From contig NZ_JAEKJA010000024.1 of assembly GCF_016411865.1 (NCBI RefSeq), forward strand, positions 62,001 through 126,000: a DNA stretch of 64,000 bases, read 5' to 3'. Within the stretch, counting starts at the first letter, position 1. Every line of letters starts with the position of its first letter. Positions 51,383 to 60,890 of the stretch are shown piece after piece. Made by a program: the position numbers and the translations under genes. Source of the DNA: Acuticoccus mangrovi (GTDB lineage Bacteria > Pseudomonadota > Alphaproteobacteria > Rhizobiales > Amorphaceae). The notes beneath the pieces were generated by a model that was not told where the DNA came from, searched no databases, and was given only the letters and a program-made list of their open reading frames with translations.

Positions 51383-52702
51383 TCAGGCCTCCATCGCGTC
51401 CACCTCTTCGCCGGCGGTGCAGAGGTGGCGGGCCTCGTCCCGCTCGTCGGAGGCGATGAGCACCTTGTAGCGGGCCGCCGCCTCGGCGAGCGTCGGGAAC
51501 ACCACGACTTCGCCCTCGCGGCGCACCACCCCGTCGGCCTCGAGGCGTGCCAGGGCATCGGGCAGCTCGAAGTCCACCGCCACGCCGCAGCGCGCCACGA
51601 TGATCTCCTCGATCGCCCGCTTCCTGGCACCGAGCGAGCGCTCCTCCACGCTGAGGCCGGCGTTGAAGTAGAGGGTGATGAGGTCCTCCTTCACGTCCTC
51701 TTCCTCCGCTCGGTCGAGGAGCAGCGTGATGGCGGCGCGGTTGTTGGCGAGGTTGTGGAAGAACAGCTTCTGCGCCAGCTCCATCATGTAGCGGGTCCGC
51801 TGGTTGAAGAAGGTCGTCACCTGCCGCGCGAGCAGCGTGATGAACCCCACCAGCGCGCCGACGGCCGCGAACGGGTTGGTCGCCGCGAGCACCTTGCCGG
51901 TGGTGGAGAACATGCCGAACAGCGTGCCGCCGCCGGCGGTGGCGAAGAACTTCATCTTGTCGAACGGGCGAAACTGCACGATCCGCAGCGGGAACAGGAT
52001 CTGAAGATCGTGCTCCGGCATGTCCTTGAACACCTTCACGTAGATGAGATCGGTGGCGGTGTCGGGCGGCAGCTGCCGGCGCCGCTTCGCCACGTGCCGC
52101 GAGGCCGCCTTCAGCGAGATGCCGCGCTCGGCAGCCACCTCGCGCGCCCGGTCCTCGTTGGATTTCAGCTTCAGCATCATGAAGAGACGGCGATAGATCG
52201 TCTCCTCATAGGTCGCCTTCAGGAGGTAGCCCGTTTCGGGGCGGCGCACCGTCCGGCTCCGCGTGTAAGGGTCGCGAATGTGAACCTGCAGGAGGTCGTA
52301 CTCCTTGAGGTCCACCTCGATGCGCAGCGAATAGGGCGACTGGGCCGACAGGGTGGCCGAAAGGCGCTCGTCGGTGAGGGTGGAGAAGTTGGCCCGCTCC
52401 AGAAGATGGTCGATGAGCTGGGCGAGGCGCCCTTCCCGCTCGCTCTTCTGCGCGGCGTCGATCGGCAGGATCTGCAGCGTGTCCCGATCGGGATTGAACG
52501 GCAGATAGACGCTGCGGATCTCCTCGGCTAGGCGGCGGTAGCCGACGCTCCGATGGCGCTGCAGCAGGTGGACGAGGCGCGAGAAGTCGTCCGCCGTGTC
52601 GTCCCGCTCGGCGACCTTGCAGAGGCTCGCGATCACCGCTTGCCGCGTGAGCGGAATGAAACGGCTGACCGTCCGCACGCCGGCGGTGGGTGCCCTGGTC
52701 AC
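51383..52702 (-). CDS. DUF3754 (TMEM143-like) membrane protein
   Basis: A 439-residue protein of unknown function. An N-terminal soluble region (RFIPLTRQAVIASLCK to SVYLPFNPDRDTLQ) precedes a charged middle part and a hydrophobic region around residues 280-330 (KFFATAGGGTLFGMFSTTGK, AAVGALVGFITLLARQ). The stretch MLKLKSNEDRAREVAAERG and VKVFKDMPEHDLQILFP resemble DUF3754 proteins, which include the mitochondrial TMEM143. GTG 52702 with AGGACAGGAC before it is preferred to GTG 52717. It lies downstream of the VWA gene on the same strand and converges on the aldolase gene. Confidence 0.75.
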   Translation of the reverse strand: MTRAPTAGVRTVSRFIPLTRQAVIASLCKVAERDDTADDFSRLVHLLQRHRSVGYRRLAEEIRSVYLPFNPDRDTLQILPIDAAQKSEREGRLAQLIDHLLERANFSTLTDERLSATLSAQSPYSLRIEVDLKEYDLLQVHIRDPYTRSRTVRRPETGYLLKATYEETIYRRLFMMLKLKSNEDRAREVAAERGISLKAASRHVAKRRRQLPPDTATDLIYVKVFKDMPEHDLQILFPLRIVQFRPFDKMKFFATAGGGTLFGMFSTTGKVLAATNPFAAVGALVGFITLLARQVTTFFNQRTRYMMELAQKLFFHNLANNRAAITLLLDRAEEEDVKEDLITLYFNAGLSVEERSLGARKRAIEEIIVARCGVAVDFELPDALARLEADGVVRREGEVVVFPTLAEAAARYKVLIASDERDEARHLCTAGEEVDAMEA

Positions 52703-52761
52703 GTCCTGTCCTTCCACGCGGGTTCGCTCCGCCCGTCCCCTAGCACGGGCGCTTGCGTGCG

Positions 52762-53949
52762 TCAGCGGCGCAGCGCGTCGATCGCCCCGTCGAGACCCGC
52801 GAGGGTCAGCTCGAACATCCGCCCCCCCATCAACTTCATCATGATCTCGGTGGAGGCGGTGTAGTCCCAGAGATCACGGCGGATGGGATTGATCCACGCG
52901 GCCTTCGGGAAATGGCCGAGGAGGCGTTCCATCCAGACCGCGCCCGCCTCCTTGTTCCAATGCTCCACCGAGCCGCCGGGGGCGACGATCTCGTAGGGCG
53001 ACATCGCCGCGTCGCCCACGAGCACGAGGCGGGTGTCGGGCGGGAAGGTGCGGATCACGTCGAGGGTGGGGGTGACGTCGACGCGGCGGCGCCGGTTCTC
53101 GCGCCAGATCCCTTCGTAGACGCAATTGTGGAAGTAGAAGTGGTTCAGCGAGCGGAACTCGGAGCGAGCGGCCGAGAAGAGCTCCTCGCACACCCGGATG
53201 TGGTCGTCCATCGAGCCGCCGATGTCGATGAGGAGAAGCACCTTGACCGCGTTCTGCCGCTCGCGCCGGGTGCGCACGTCGAGAAAGCCCTCGCGGGCGG
53301 TGGAGGCGATCGTCTCGGGAAGATCGAGCTCCTCCGCCGCGCCGGTGCGGGCGAAGCGGCGCAGCTTGCGCAACGCGATGCGGATCGCCCGGGTGCCGAT
53401 CTCGACGTCGCTGTCGAGGTCGCGGAACTCGCGCTTGTCCCACACCTTCACCGCCCGGCGATGGCGGCTCTCGTGCTGGCCGATGCGCACCCCTTCCGGA
53501 TTGTAGCCGTAGGCACCGAACGGCGAGGTGCCCTTGGTGCCGATCCACTTGGAGCCGCCTTCGTGGCGCCCCTCCTGCTCGGCAAGGCGCTGGCGCAGCG
53601 TCTCCATCAGTTTGTCGAAGCCGCCGAGCGCCTCCACCTCGCGCTTCTCCTCCTCGGTGAAGAGGCGGTCGGCGAGCGCCCTCAGCCACTCTTCCGGCAG
53701 GTCGACGGTCTCCACCCCCTCCGACGCGCCGGACAACGCCTCGAGACCGCGGAAGACCTTGGCGAACACACGGTCGAAGGCGTCGATCTTGGTCTCGTCC
53801 TTCACCAGGATGGCGCGGGCGAGGTGGTAGAAGGTCTCGATGTCGGCCTCGGCGAGCCCGGCCTCCATCGCCTCCAGAAGAGCGAGATATTCGCGCAGCG
53901 AGACGGGTACGCCCTCTTGGCGCAGACCCTCGAAGAGGGGGGTGAACAT
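52762..53949 (-). CDS. VWA domain-containing CoxE-like protein
   Basis: A 395-residue protein of the family that pairs with MoxR ATPases. The N-terminal part (FTPLFEGLRQEGVPVSLREY) is helical; the C-terminal VWA domain has the MIDAS sequence LLLIDIGGSMDDH, in which Gly replaces the first Ser of DxSxS, a variant common in this family. LVLVGDAAMSPYEIV and the C-terminal RRDLWDYTASTEIMMKL follow. It reads towards the MoxR operon, about 2.5 kb from the MoxR gene. Its partner and substrate are unknown. Confidence 0.85.
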   Translation of the reverse strand: MFTPLFEGLRQEGVPVSLREYLALLEAMEAGLAEADIETFYHLARAILVKDETKIDAFDRVFAKVFRGLEALSGASEGVETVDLPEEWLRALADRLFTEEEKREVEALGGFDKLMETLRQRLAEQEGRHEGGSKWIGTKGTSPFGAYGYNPEGVRIGQHESRHRRAVKVWDKREFRDLDSDVEIGTRAIRIALRKLRRFARTGAAEELDLPETIASTAREGFLDVRTRRERQNAVKVLLLIDIGGSMDDHIRVCEELFSAARSEFRSLNHFYFHNCVYEGIWRENRRRRVDVTPTLDVIRTFPPDTRLVLVGDAAMSPYEIVAPGGSVEHWNKEAGAVWMERLLGHFPKAAWINPIRRDLWDYTASTEIMMKLMGGRMFELTLAGLDGAIDALRR

Positions 53950-54056
53950 CGCGCTCTCCTCCTGGTCGCCCCGCTTTCACCTATGGAAATCGCCCGCGTC
54001 CGGCAACTCCTTCCGCACGTTGCCCCGCGTCGGGCGGTGGCCGGCGGCGCGTCGGC

Positions 54057-55136
54057 TCAGTCCTTGGTGTCGCGCCCGTCCTTCGGGGCGAGGCGGGCGA
54101 TGTCGCCGAGGATGTCGTTGACGCGCGGCCGGCGCGTGCCGGTGAAGGGCAGCGGGCGCAGGACGTCGAGCGTCGCAAGGCCGAGACGGGCGGTCATCAG
54201 CCCGTTGACGATGCCCTCGCCGAGCTTCGCCGAGAGCTTGGCGGCGATCCCCTTGCCGATCACCTCGCCCACCAGCGTGTCGCCGGCCGCCATGCCGCCC
54301 GTCACCGCCAGATGGGCGATGGCGTGCCGCAGGACGCGCAGGAAGCCGAGTGTCCCGGGTCGCCCGCCGTAGATCACCGCGATGCGCCGCACCAGGCTGA
54401 GGGCGGCGAAGATCACGAAGGCGAGGTCCACCAGGGCGCGGGGCGAGAGCGCCGTGACGGCCGCCACGCGGCGCGCGGTGCCGACGATCTCGGCGATCGC
54501 CTCCCGGTCGAGCGGGGCGAGAACCTCGCGCTCACCGAGCACCACGAGGTCGCGCCCGTCGATGATCTCGCGCATGTGCGCCTTCAGCGCCTCCCGCCCG
54601 CGGGCGGTGGTCGGTCGATCGCCATAGAGATCGATGAGGTCCTTCAGCACGGCCACCGCCGCGCCGCGATCGTCCTCGGCGACGGCGGCGTTCGCCCGCC
54701 GGCGCAGCGCCTCCACCTCCTTGAGGCGCCGGATCGCGATCCACTCCTTGAGGACCATGCCGAAGAGACCCGCGAACATCAGCACGGCGAGCGCCGTCGC
54801 GAGACCGCCGAGCGCCGGCACGCGGGCGAAGAGGTCCTCCACGAACGCGTAGAGCGAGATCGACAGAGCGAGCGCGGCGAGACCGGAGAGGCCGGCGGCG
54901 AAGAGCGACAGGAAGCTCCACCGCCGGCGCGGCGGCACCGTCTCCTGAAGGCTCACCGGCAGGTCGTCGACGGCCTCCTCGGGCGGCGCCTCGGCGACGC
55001 GCTCCTCGGCCCGCGGCGCGCGCCGCTCCTCGCGCACGCGGGTGCGCGTCTCGCGCCGAACCTCCACGAACTCCTCCGACCCCTTCTCGAAGGCGACCTC
55101 GTCGAGCTCGAAGATGGTGGGGCGGCGGCGCGTCAC
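54057..55136 (-). CDS. ycjF: YcjF-family membrane protein (TIGR01620 type)
   Basis: A 359-residue inner-membrane protein. A basic and acidic N-terminal region of about 80 residues is followed by two transmembrane segments (SLFAAGLSGLAALALSISLY and GLATALAVLMFAGLFGMVL), a soluble middle and a C-terminal part with AIAHLAVTGGMAAGD, typical of the family. The GTG start overlaps the ycjX stop (GTGA). YcjX and YcjF are co-encoded in many proteobacteria and linked to envelope or heat stress; the role is unresolved. Confidence 0.82.
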   Translation of the reverse strand: MTRRRPTIFELDEVAFEKGSEEFVEVRRETRTRVREERRAPRAEERVAEAPPEEAVDDLPVSLQETVPPRRRWSFLSLFAAGLSGLAALALSISLYAFVEDLFARVPALGGLATALAVLMFAGLFGMVLKEWIAIRRLKEVEALRRRANAAVAEDDRGAAVAVLKDLIDLYGDRPTTARGREALKAHMREIIDGRDLVVLGEREVLAPLDREAIAEIVGTARRVAAVTALSPRALVDLAFVIFAALSLVRRIAVIYGGRPGTLGFLRVLRHAIAHLAVTGGMAAGDTLVGEVIGKGIAAKLSAKLGEGIVNGLMTARLGLATLDVLRPLPFTGTRRPRVNDILGDIARLAPKDGRDTKD

Positions 55137-56581
55137 GCGAGGCGGTCTCCGATGAGATATTGCAGCACCCGATCGAGCCGAATGTGGGGCAGCGACAGAG
55201 CGAGGCCGGTGTTGTTGCGCTCCACCCGGCCCGGACGGAATCGCATGGTCGTCACACCATACTCGTCCCGCTCGCGGTCGAAAACATCGGCGGGGTCGGC
55301 GGGAAGATCACCGGGGAAAAGTCCGATTTCCGCTTCCCCGTCGAACAGGCGGCCGTTGATGCGCTCGCCCTTCATCGGCGTGCCGACGATGGTGGGCCAC
55401 GTCTCGCCGTCGCGGGTCACGCTCGCCTCGCGCGTCGCCCGCACCGCGGCCATCGCGGCGACGTCCACCGTGGTGCCGGAGAACACCGCCCGCTCGCGCG
55501 CCTCGGCGACGAGATGCTCCAGCACCCGCTCGAGCCGATCGTGGTCGCCGTGATGGATGTGGTCGGCCTTCGTCGCGGCGAAGAGGATCTTGTCGATCCG
55601 CCGGTCGACCAGCGAGCCGAGGAAGGAGAGCCGCCCCGTGCGGAAGCAGGCGAGCACCCCGCGCAGGGCGCGGCGCAGCTCGTCGAGCGCCGCCGGCCCG
55701 CCATTGAGCGCCGCGAGCACGTCGACGAGCACGATCTGGCGGTCGAGGCGGGCGAAGTGGTCGCGGAAGAAGGGGCGGACCACGTGGGTCTTGTAGGCCT
55801 CGTAGCGCCGCTCCATCATCGCCGCCAGCGAGCCCGAGGCGGGCTCCGAGCCTTCCAGCGAGAGCGGCGCGAAGGTGAGCGCGGGCGAGCCTTCGAGGTC
55901 GCCGGGCATGAGGAAGCGGCCGGGCGGCAGCGAGGCGAGCGCGTTGGGATCGGCCCGCGCAGCCCGCAGATAGGCCGTGAAGGCGGCGGCAAGGGACTGG
56001 GCGTCCGCCTCCTGCGCGGGGGCTGCGGCGTCGACCACCCCGAGCGCCTCGCGGAAGGGGCGCGCATCGACCGGGCGCCGCGCCGCCTCGCGCAGCGCCT
56101 CCGAGCACCATTCGGAAAAGGACATGTGCATCAGCGGCAGGTCGAGCAGCCACTCGCCCGGATAGTCCACGAGGTCGAGATGGAGCCGCCCCCGCCCCAT
56201 CCGCCGGTTGAAGAAGCGGGCGCTCGCATAGTCGATGGTGACGCGCAGCTCGGCGATGCGGCGCGTGGAGGCGGGCCAGACGCGATCCTCCACCAGCGAG
56301 CGCACGTGCTCCTCGTAGGGGAAGCGGGGCACCTCGTCGTCGGGCTGGGGCGCGAGGCGGGCGCTCGCGAGGCGACCCTCGGCGTAGGGCGCGAACATCG
56401 GCAGTCGCCCGCCATGGACAAGATTGTGCACCAGCGAGGCGAGAAACACGGTCTTGCCGGAGCGCGACAGACCCGTCACGCCGAGGCGCAGTGTGGGGGC
56501 GAGAAGCCCGCCGAAGCGCTCCTGCATGGTCGCGGCCGCGTGGCGCGCGCGATCCTCGTACTCCCTCAGCCGATCGCGCAA
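55133..56581 (-). CDS. ycjX: YcjX-family P-loop protein (DUF463)
   Basis: A 482-residue predicted nucleotide-binding protein. Walker A is GVTGLSRSGKTVFLASLVHN (near residue 35); LHLDLVDYPGEWLLDLPLM corresponds to a Walker B/switch region, and ILFAATKADHIHHGDHDRL carries a TKAD base-recognition motif as in GTPases. Start chosen at TTG 56581 because GGAGGAG lies five to six bases upstream, giving a length close to homologues; the frame is open to 56728. It heads the ycjX-ycjF pair, divergent from the lipid kinase gene. Confidence 0.85.
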   Translation of the reverse strand: MRDRLREYEDRARHAAATMQERFGGLLAPTLRLGVTGLSRSGKTVFLASLVHNLVHGGRLPMFAPYAEGRLASARLAPQPDDEVPRFPYEEHVRSLVEDRVWPASTRRIAELRVTIDYASARFFNRRMGRGRLHLDLVDYPGEWLLDLPLMHMSFSEWCSEALREAARRPVDARPFREALGVVDAAAPAQEADAQSLAAAFTAYLRAARADPNALASLPPGRFLMPGDLEGSPALTFAPLSLEGSEPASGSLAAMMERRYEAYKTHVVRPFFRDHFARLDRQIVLVDVLAALNGGPAALDELRRALRGVLACFRTGRLSFLGSLVDRRIDKILFAATKADHIHHGDHDRLERVLEHLVAEARERAVFSGTTVDVAAMAAVRATREASVTRDGETWPTIVGTPMKGERINGRLFDGEAEIGLFPGDLPADPADVFDRERDEYGVTTMRFRPGRVERNNTGLALSLPHIRLDRVLQYLIGDRLA

Positions 56582-56739
56582 GATCTCCTCCTCGCCGCGT
56601 CCCGCCTCGTCACTTAAGCCTCGACGATCGCAATGAACAGGCACCCTCCGGCGATCGAGGAAGCGGTGCACAATCCTTTCCGCTGGGCGAACAAATCCAT
56701 CGTCCATGCATTGATAAGGGATCGACACGAAAGCGCGCG

Positions 56740-57639
56740 ATGCCCACGGCCTTCATGATCTTCAACCCCTCGTCCGGCAGCCACCTTCACCGCGGTGAAG
56801 CGCTCGCCGAGTCCGTGGCCGCCCTCGAGGCGGCGGGGGTCGGCGTCACCACTCTCGACGGCCCGCTGTCGCGCCAACTCGACGCGAGTCTCGCAAGCTC
56901 GGCCGACATCATCGTCGTCAGCGGCGGCGACGGGACGATCCGCGCGGCGATCGAGGCCCACCGCGGGCACGGCCGCCCGATCGGCATCCTGCCGGGCGGC
57001 ACCATGAACCTTCTGGCGAGCGACTACGGCATTCCGACCGACCTCGCCGCGGCCGCCAACGTGATCGCGGCCGGCCACACGATGCCGGTGGACTATGGGT
57101 TGATCGACGGGCGCATTTTCCTGCACACCGCCTTCCTGGGACTGCCGGTGAGGATCGGCGCCCATCGCGAGGCGTGGCGGGGACGCATGAGTTTGTTTCA
57201 ACAGCTGCGGCTCGGCTTCCACGCGCTCTCCACCATCGCACGGGACCCGCAACTGACGATGACGGCCGAGGACGACGACGGCGACCTCACACTCAACGCG
57301 CGCACCTATGCGATCATGGTCGGGTCGATCGAGCCCCATTTCCTGTCGATGCCCCATCGCAGTGCCGTGACGGGCGGCATCCTGACCGTCTTCGCCCTGC
57401 GCGCCTCCTCGGGGATCGATCTCGCCCGCCTGGTGCTCCTCGGCGCCGTCGGCGCACTCGCCGACGATCCGACGGTCGACCAGCGCACCATCCGCCACGC
57501 CACCATCGAGGGGCCGCGGCGGCGCATCAAGGCGATGCTCGACGGCGAGGGAACGCTGGTGCATTCGCCCTGCGCGGTGGAGGTGCGCTCCGGCGAGGTG
57601 TCGGTCCTCACCCCGCCGCCCGTCGAGGCGCCGGGCTGA
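56740..57639 (+). CDS. Diacylglycerol kinase-family lipid kinase
   Basis: A 299-residue protein with the diacylglycerol kinase catalytic fold: MIFNPSSGSH near the start, ADIIVVSGGDGTIRAAI (the GGDG nucleotide motif) and GILPGGTMNLLASD. The C-terminal part with IDGRIFLHTAFLGLPVRIG resembles YegS/DgkB-type enzymes. The lipid substrate is not defined. Its stop overlaps the phosphoesterase start by one base (TGATG), so the two genes form an operon. Confidence 0.85.
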   Translation: MPTAFMIFNPSSGSHLHRGEALAESVAALEAAGVGVTTLDGPLSRQLDASLASSADIIVVSGGDGTIRAAIEAHRGHGRPIGILPGGTMNLLASDYGIPTDLAAAANVIAAGHTMPVDYGLIDGRIFLHTAFLGLPVRIGAHREAWRGRMSLFQQLRLGFHALSTIARDPQLTMTAEDDDGDLTLNARTYAIMVGSIEPHFLSMPHRSAVTGGILTVFALRASSGIDLARLVLLGAVGALADDPTVDQRTIRHATIEGPRRRIKAMLDGEGTLVHSPCAVEVRSGEVSVLTPPPVEAPG

Positions 57640-58475
57640 TGCCGGCCTTCGCCCACATCTCCGACCTCCACTTCGGCTCGGAGGATCCCTCCACCACGCG
57701 GGCGCTGATCGCCGAGCTCAACCGCGAGCGGCTCGACCTCGTGATTCTGAGCGGCGACCTCACCCTCGCCGCCCGCAGCGGCGAATATGCCGACGCGCGG
57801 CGCTTCATCGACGCGCTGAAGGCGCCGACCATCGCCGTGCCCGGCAACCACGACATCACCCCCTTCAACCTCGGTGAGCGCTTCCTGATGCCCTACCGCC
57901 GCTGGCACCGCTACGTGTCGGCGGAGATCGAGCCGAGCTGGTTCGGCCCGGAGGCGGCCGTGGTCGGGCTCAACACGGCGCGGCGGATGCGGCTGCGCCT
58001 CAACTGGTCGCACGGCAGCCTGTCGCGCCGGCAGATCGTCACCCTGCCGGCCCGCTTCGCGCCGGCGGAGGCGAACGCCTTCCGCATCGTGGTCGCCCAT
58101 CACCCCTTCATCGCGGAGGATACCGAAGACCTCTCGGACCGTCCGCGGGTGCTCGTGAAGCGGGCGAAGGCGGCGCTCCAGGCGTTCGCGGCCGAAGGGG
58201 TCGACCTCGTCACCGCCGGCCACCTCCACCGGACCTATGCCGCCGCCTTCGACACGCCGCCGGCGACGAGCGCGGTGATCACGCAGGAGGTGGCGCAGTC
58301 GCACCGGGTGACGGTGATCCAGGCCGGCACCGCCCTCTCCGCCCGCACCCGCGGCGAGCCCAACAGCTTCAACCGCATCGAGATCGACGGCGACACGATG
58401 GAGGTCCACACGGTGGCCTGGCGCGGCAAGCGCTGGGAGCGCACCGACGAGCCGCTGGTGACGATCCGCCGCTGA
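57639..58475 (+). CDS. Calcineurin-like metallophosphoesterase
   Basis: A 278-residue two-metal phosphoesterase. All motifs are present in order: ISDLHFGSED, LSGDLTLAAR, VPGNHDITPF, VVAHHPFIAE and VTAGHLHRTYA. It is coupled to a lipid kinase gene, so a lipid or lipid-A-related phosphoester (as with LpxH/UDP-diacylglucosamine hydrolases) is conceivable, but the substrate is inferred only. Confidence 0.87.
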   Translation: MPAFAHISDLHFGSEDPSTTRALIAELNRERLDLVILSGDLTLAARSGEYADARRFIDALKAPTIAVPGNHDITPFNLGERFLMPYRRWHRYVSAEIEPSWFGPEAAVVGLNTARRMRLRLNWSHGSLSRRQIVTLPARFAPAEANAFRIVVAHHPFIAEDTEDLSDRPRVLVKRAKAALQAFAAEGVDLVTAGHLHRTYAAAFDTPPATSAVITQEVAQSHRVTVIQAGTALSARTRGEPNSFNRIEIDGDTMEVHTVAWRGKRWERTDEPLVTIRR

Positions 58476-58497
58476 CGCCGCCGCGCCGGCAAGGCCG

Positions 58498-59025
58498 TCA
58501 GCGGGCGACGACGCGGTCGGCCTCGATGGCCTTCGCGAGGCGGGCGAAGAATTTCGCGATCAGCTTGTTCGCCGCCGCGTCGAGCAGGCGGCCGCCGAGC
58601 CGCGCCACCGTTCCGGAGATGAGGATCGCATAGGAGTAGACGACCTCGGTGCCCCCGTCGACGGAACGGAAGTCCACCCACCCCTCGCCGGAGGAGTGGC
58701 CGAACGGCCCCTTGGCGCCGCCGAAGAGGACGAGCGCCGCCGGGGGCTCTTCCTCGGCGAACTCCGCCGTCACGTGGTAGGTGCCCTTCACCGGCCCGAC
58801 GCCGATACCGACGTCGGCGGCGTAGGCGCGCGGCATTCCCTCGCCCACCCGGTGCAGCGTGTCGGCGCCGGGGATCGCCGCGGCAAGACGCCTCTCGTCC
58901 GTCACGATCGCCCACAAATCCTCCGGCGAGACCGAGACGACCGTCGCCCCCTCGCCGCGCATCTGGTAGCCCTTGCCCTCCGGCATCGTCGGCCCATCGC
59001 GCCCCGCTCGCAGTCCGCTCGTCAT
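58498..59025 (-). CDS. CoxG-like SRPBCC-domain protein
   Basis: A 175-residue protein of the START/SRPBCC fold, of the CO-dehydrogenase subunit G (CoxG) group. The central pattern SPEDLWAIVTDERRLAAAIPGA and VGPVKGTYHVTAEF with the C-terminal GTVARLGGRLLDAAANKL is characteristic. Start taken at ATG 59025 with GAGGGG five bases upstream. No CO-dehydrogenase genes are near; such proteins also occur with other molybdenum hydroxylases and as membrane-associated helpers. Confidence 0.85.
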   Translation of the reverse strand: MTSGLRAGRDGPTMPEGKGYQMRGEGATVVSVSPEDLWAIVTDERRLAAAIPGADTLHRVGEGMPRAYAADVGIGVGPVKGTYHVTAEFAEEEPPAALVLFGGAKGPFGHSSGEGWVDFRSVDGGTEVVYSYAILISGTVARLGGRLLDAAANKLIAKFFARLAKAIEADRVVAR

Positions 59026-59160
59026 CCCATCCCCTCGGCATCGGCCCATCGTCACCATATGGGCTCTCGACGGCATCCGCCCACCGGCGCCGCACGAAGC
59101 GCCGGGCGAGTTGATGAACATGGGGGTTCGGGGATAAGCCTCCCCTCCCAGGAGATTGCC

Positions 59161-60192
59161 ATGGCACAGATGATCGACCTCATCGGCAACACGCCGCTGA
59201 TCCGCCTCAAGAAGGCATCAGAACAAACGGGCTGCGAGATCCTCGGCAAGGCCGAGTTCCTCAATCCGGGCCAATCCGTGAAAGACCGCGCCGCCCTGTC
59301 GATCATCCGCGACGCGGTGAAGCGCGGCACGCTGCGCCCCGGCGGCGTGATCGTGGAGGGAACGGCCGGCAACACCGGCATCGGCCTCGCGATCGTGGGC
59401 AGCGCCATGGGCTTTCGCACCGTCATCGTCATCCCCGAGACGCAGTCGGACGAAAAGAAGCAGATGATCCGCCTCGCGGGCGCCGAGCTCGTGGAGGTGC
59501 CGGCGGTGCCCTACCGCAATCCCAACAACTACGTGAAGCTTTCCGGCCGCCTCGCCGAGGCGCTGGCGGCGCGGGAGCCGAACGGCGCCATCTGGGCGAA
59601 CCAGTTCGACAACACCGCCAACCGCGACGCCCACATCACCGGCACCGGCCCGGAGATCTGGGACCAGACCGACGGCAAGGTGGACGGCTTCATCTGCGCC
59701 GTCGGCTCCGGCGGCACGCTCGGCGGCGTGGCGCTGGCGCTGAAGGAGCGGGGCGACGTGAAGATCGGCCTCGCCGACCCGATGGGCGCCGCCCTCTACA
59801 GCTACTACACCACCGGCGAACTGAAGTCGGAGGGCTCCTCCATCACCGAGGGCATCGGCCAGGGCCGCATCACCGCGAACCTCGAGGGCGTGCCGGTGGA
59901 CATGGCCTTTCAGATCCCCGACGCGGAGGCGCTGCCCATCCTCTTCGACCTCGTCGAGCACGAGGGGCTGGTGCTCGGCGGGTCCTCCGGCATCAACGTC
60001 GCGGGGGCGATCCGCATGGCGCGGGAGATGGGGCCGGGCCACACCATCGTCACCGTCCTCTGCGACTATGGCAGCCGCTACGCCTCCAAGCTCTTCAACC
60101 CCGACTTCCTGCGCACCAAGGACCTGCCGGTACCCGAGTGGCTGGACCGGAAGGCCGACATCACGATCCCCTACGAGACGGTGTCGGCATGA
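59161..60192 (+). CDS. cysK: Cysteine synthase (O-acetylserine sulfhydrylase)
   Basis: A 343-residue pyridoxal-phosphate enzyme that makes cysteine from O-acetylserine and sulfide. The PLP lysine lies in LNPGQSVKDRAAL (near residue 44), the substrate loop in GTAGNTGIG, and the phosphate-binding glycines in VGSGGTLGGVAL. ATG 59161 follows AGGAGATTGCC. At about 343 residues it is somewhat longer than E. coli CysK and fits the group with a C-terminal extension (cystathionine beta-synthase-like acceptor range possible). Its stop overlaps the alaX start. Confidence 0.9.
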   Translation: MAQMIDLIGNTPLIRLKKASEQTGCEILGKAEFLNPGQSVKDRAALSIIRDAVKRGTLRPGGVIVEGTAGNTGIGLAIVGSAMGFRTVIVIPETQSDEKKQMIRLAGAELVEVPAVPYRNPNNYVKLSGRLAEALAAREPNGAIWANQFDNTANRDAHITGTGPEIWDQTDGKVDGFICAVGSGGTLGGVALALKERGDVKIGLADPMGAALYSYYTTGELKSEGSSITEGIGQGRITANLEGVPVDMAFQIPDAEALPILFDLVEHEGLVLGGSSGINVAGAIRMAREMGPGHTIVTVLCDYGSRYASKLFNPDFLRTKDLPVPEWLDRKADITIPYETVSA

Positions 60193-60890
60193 CCGAGCTG
60201 CTGTTTCGGGACGACCCCTATCTCACCACCGCCGCCGCGCGGGTGGTCGATGCCGGTGACGACTGGGTGGTGCTCGACCGCAGCCTGTTCTACGCCGCGG
60301 GCGGCGGTCAGCCGGGTGACACGGGCCATCTCGAATATGGCGACGGCACCACCGTCGCCGTCACCGACGCGCGCTACGGTGACGACCGCACGGGGATCCG
60401 CCTCAGCGTGGCAACGCCCGTCGCCGTCGGCACCGAGGTGGTGCAGCACCTCGACTGGGCGCGCCGCTACCGCCTGATGCGGATGCACACGGCGCTGCAC
60501 CTCCTCTCCGTCGCCCTGCCCTTCCCCGTCACGGGCGGCCAGATCGGCGAGAGCGAGAGCCGCCTCGACTTCGACATTCCAGAGCCGCAGCTCGACAAGG
60601 AGGCGATCACCGCCGCCGTGCAGGCGCTCGTCGCCGGAAACCATCCGGTGAGCACAGAGTGGATCACCGACGCCGAGCTCGACGCCAATCCCGACCTCGT
60701 GAAGACGATGACGGTGAAGCCGCCGCGTGGATCGGGCAAGGTCCGGCTCGTACGCATCGGCGACGTCGATCTCCAGCCCTGCGGCGGCACCCATGTCGCC
60801 GAGACGGGAGAGATCGGGACCGTCGCCGTGACCAAGATCGAAAAGAAGGGGCGGCAGAACCGCCGCGTCAGACTGGGGCTCGTCGACTGA
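60189..60890 (+). CDS. AlaX-type alanyl-tRNA editing protein
   Basis: A 233-residue free-standing homologue of the alanyl-tRNA synthetase editing domain that deacylates Ser- or Gly-tRNA(Ala). Zinc ligands appear as HTALHLLS (HxxxH) and DLQPCGGTHVAETGEIG (CxxxH). YAAGGGQPGDTG in the N-terminal domain is typical of AlaX-M. It sits inside a cysK-alaX-sseA operon: its ATG overlaps the cysK stop by four bases and its stop overlaps the sseA start by one. Confidence 0.9.
   Translation: MTELLFRDDPYLTTAAARVVDAGDDWVVLDRSLFYAAGGGQPGDTGHLEYGDGTTVAVTDARYGDDRTGIRLSVATPVAVGTEVVQHLDWARRYRLMRMHTALHLLSVALPFPVTGGQIGESESRLDFDIPEPQLDKEAITAAVQALVAGNHPVSTEWITDAELDANPDLVKTMTVKPPRGSGKVRLVRIGDVDLQPCGGTHVAETGEIGTVAVTKIEKKGRQNRRVRLGLVD

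Noticed and set aside
53000-53060. CO-dehydrogenase cluster indicated by CoxE- and CoxG-like genes
   Set aside because: The two genes lie 5 kb apart and no CoxL, CoxM or CoxS genes are present; the families are wider than CO oxidation.
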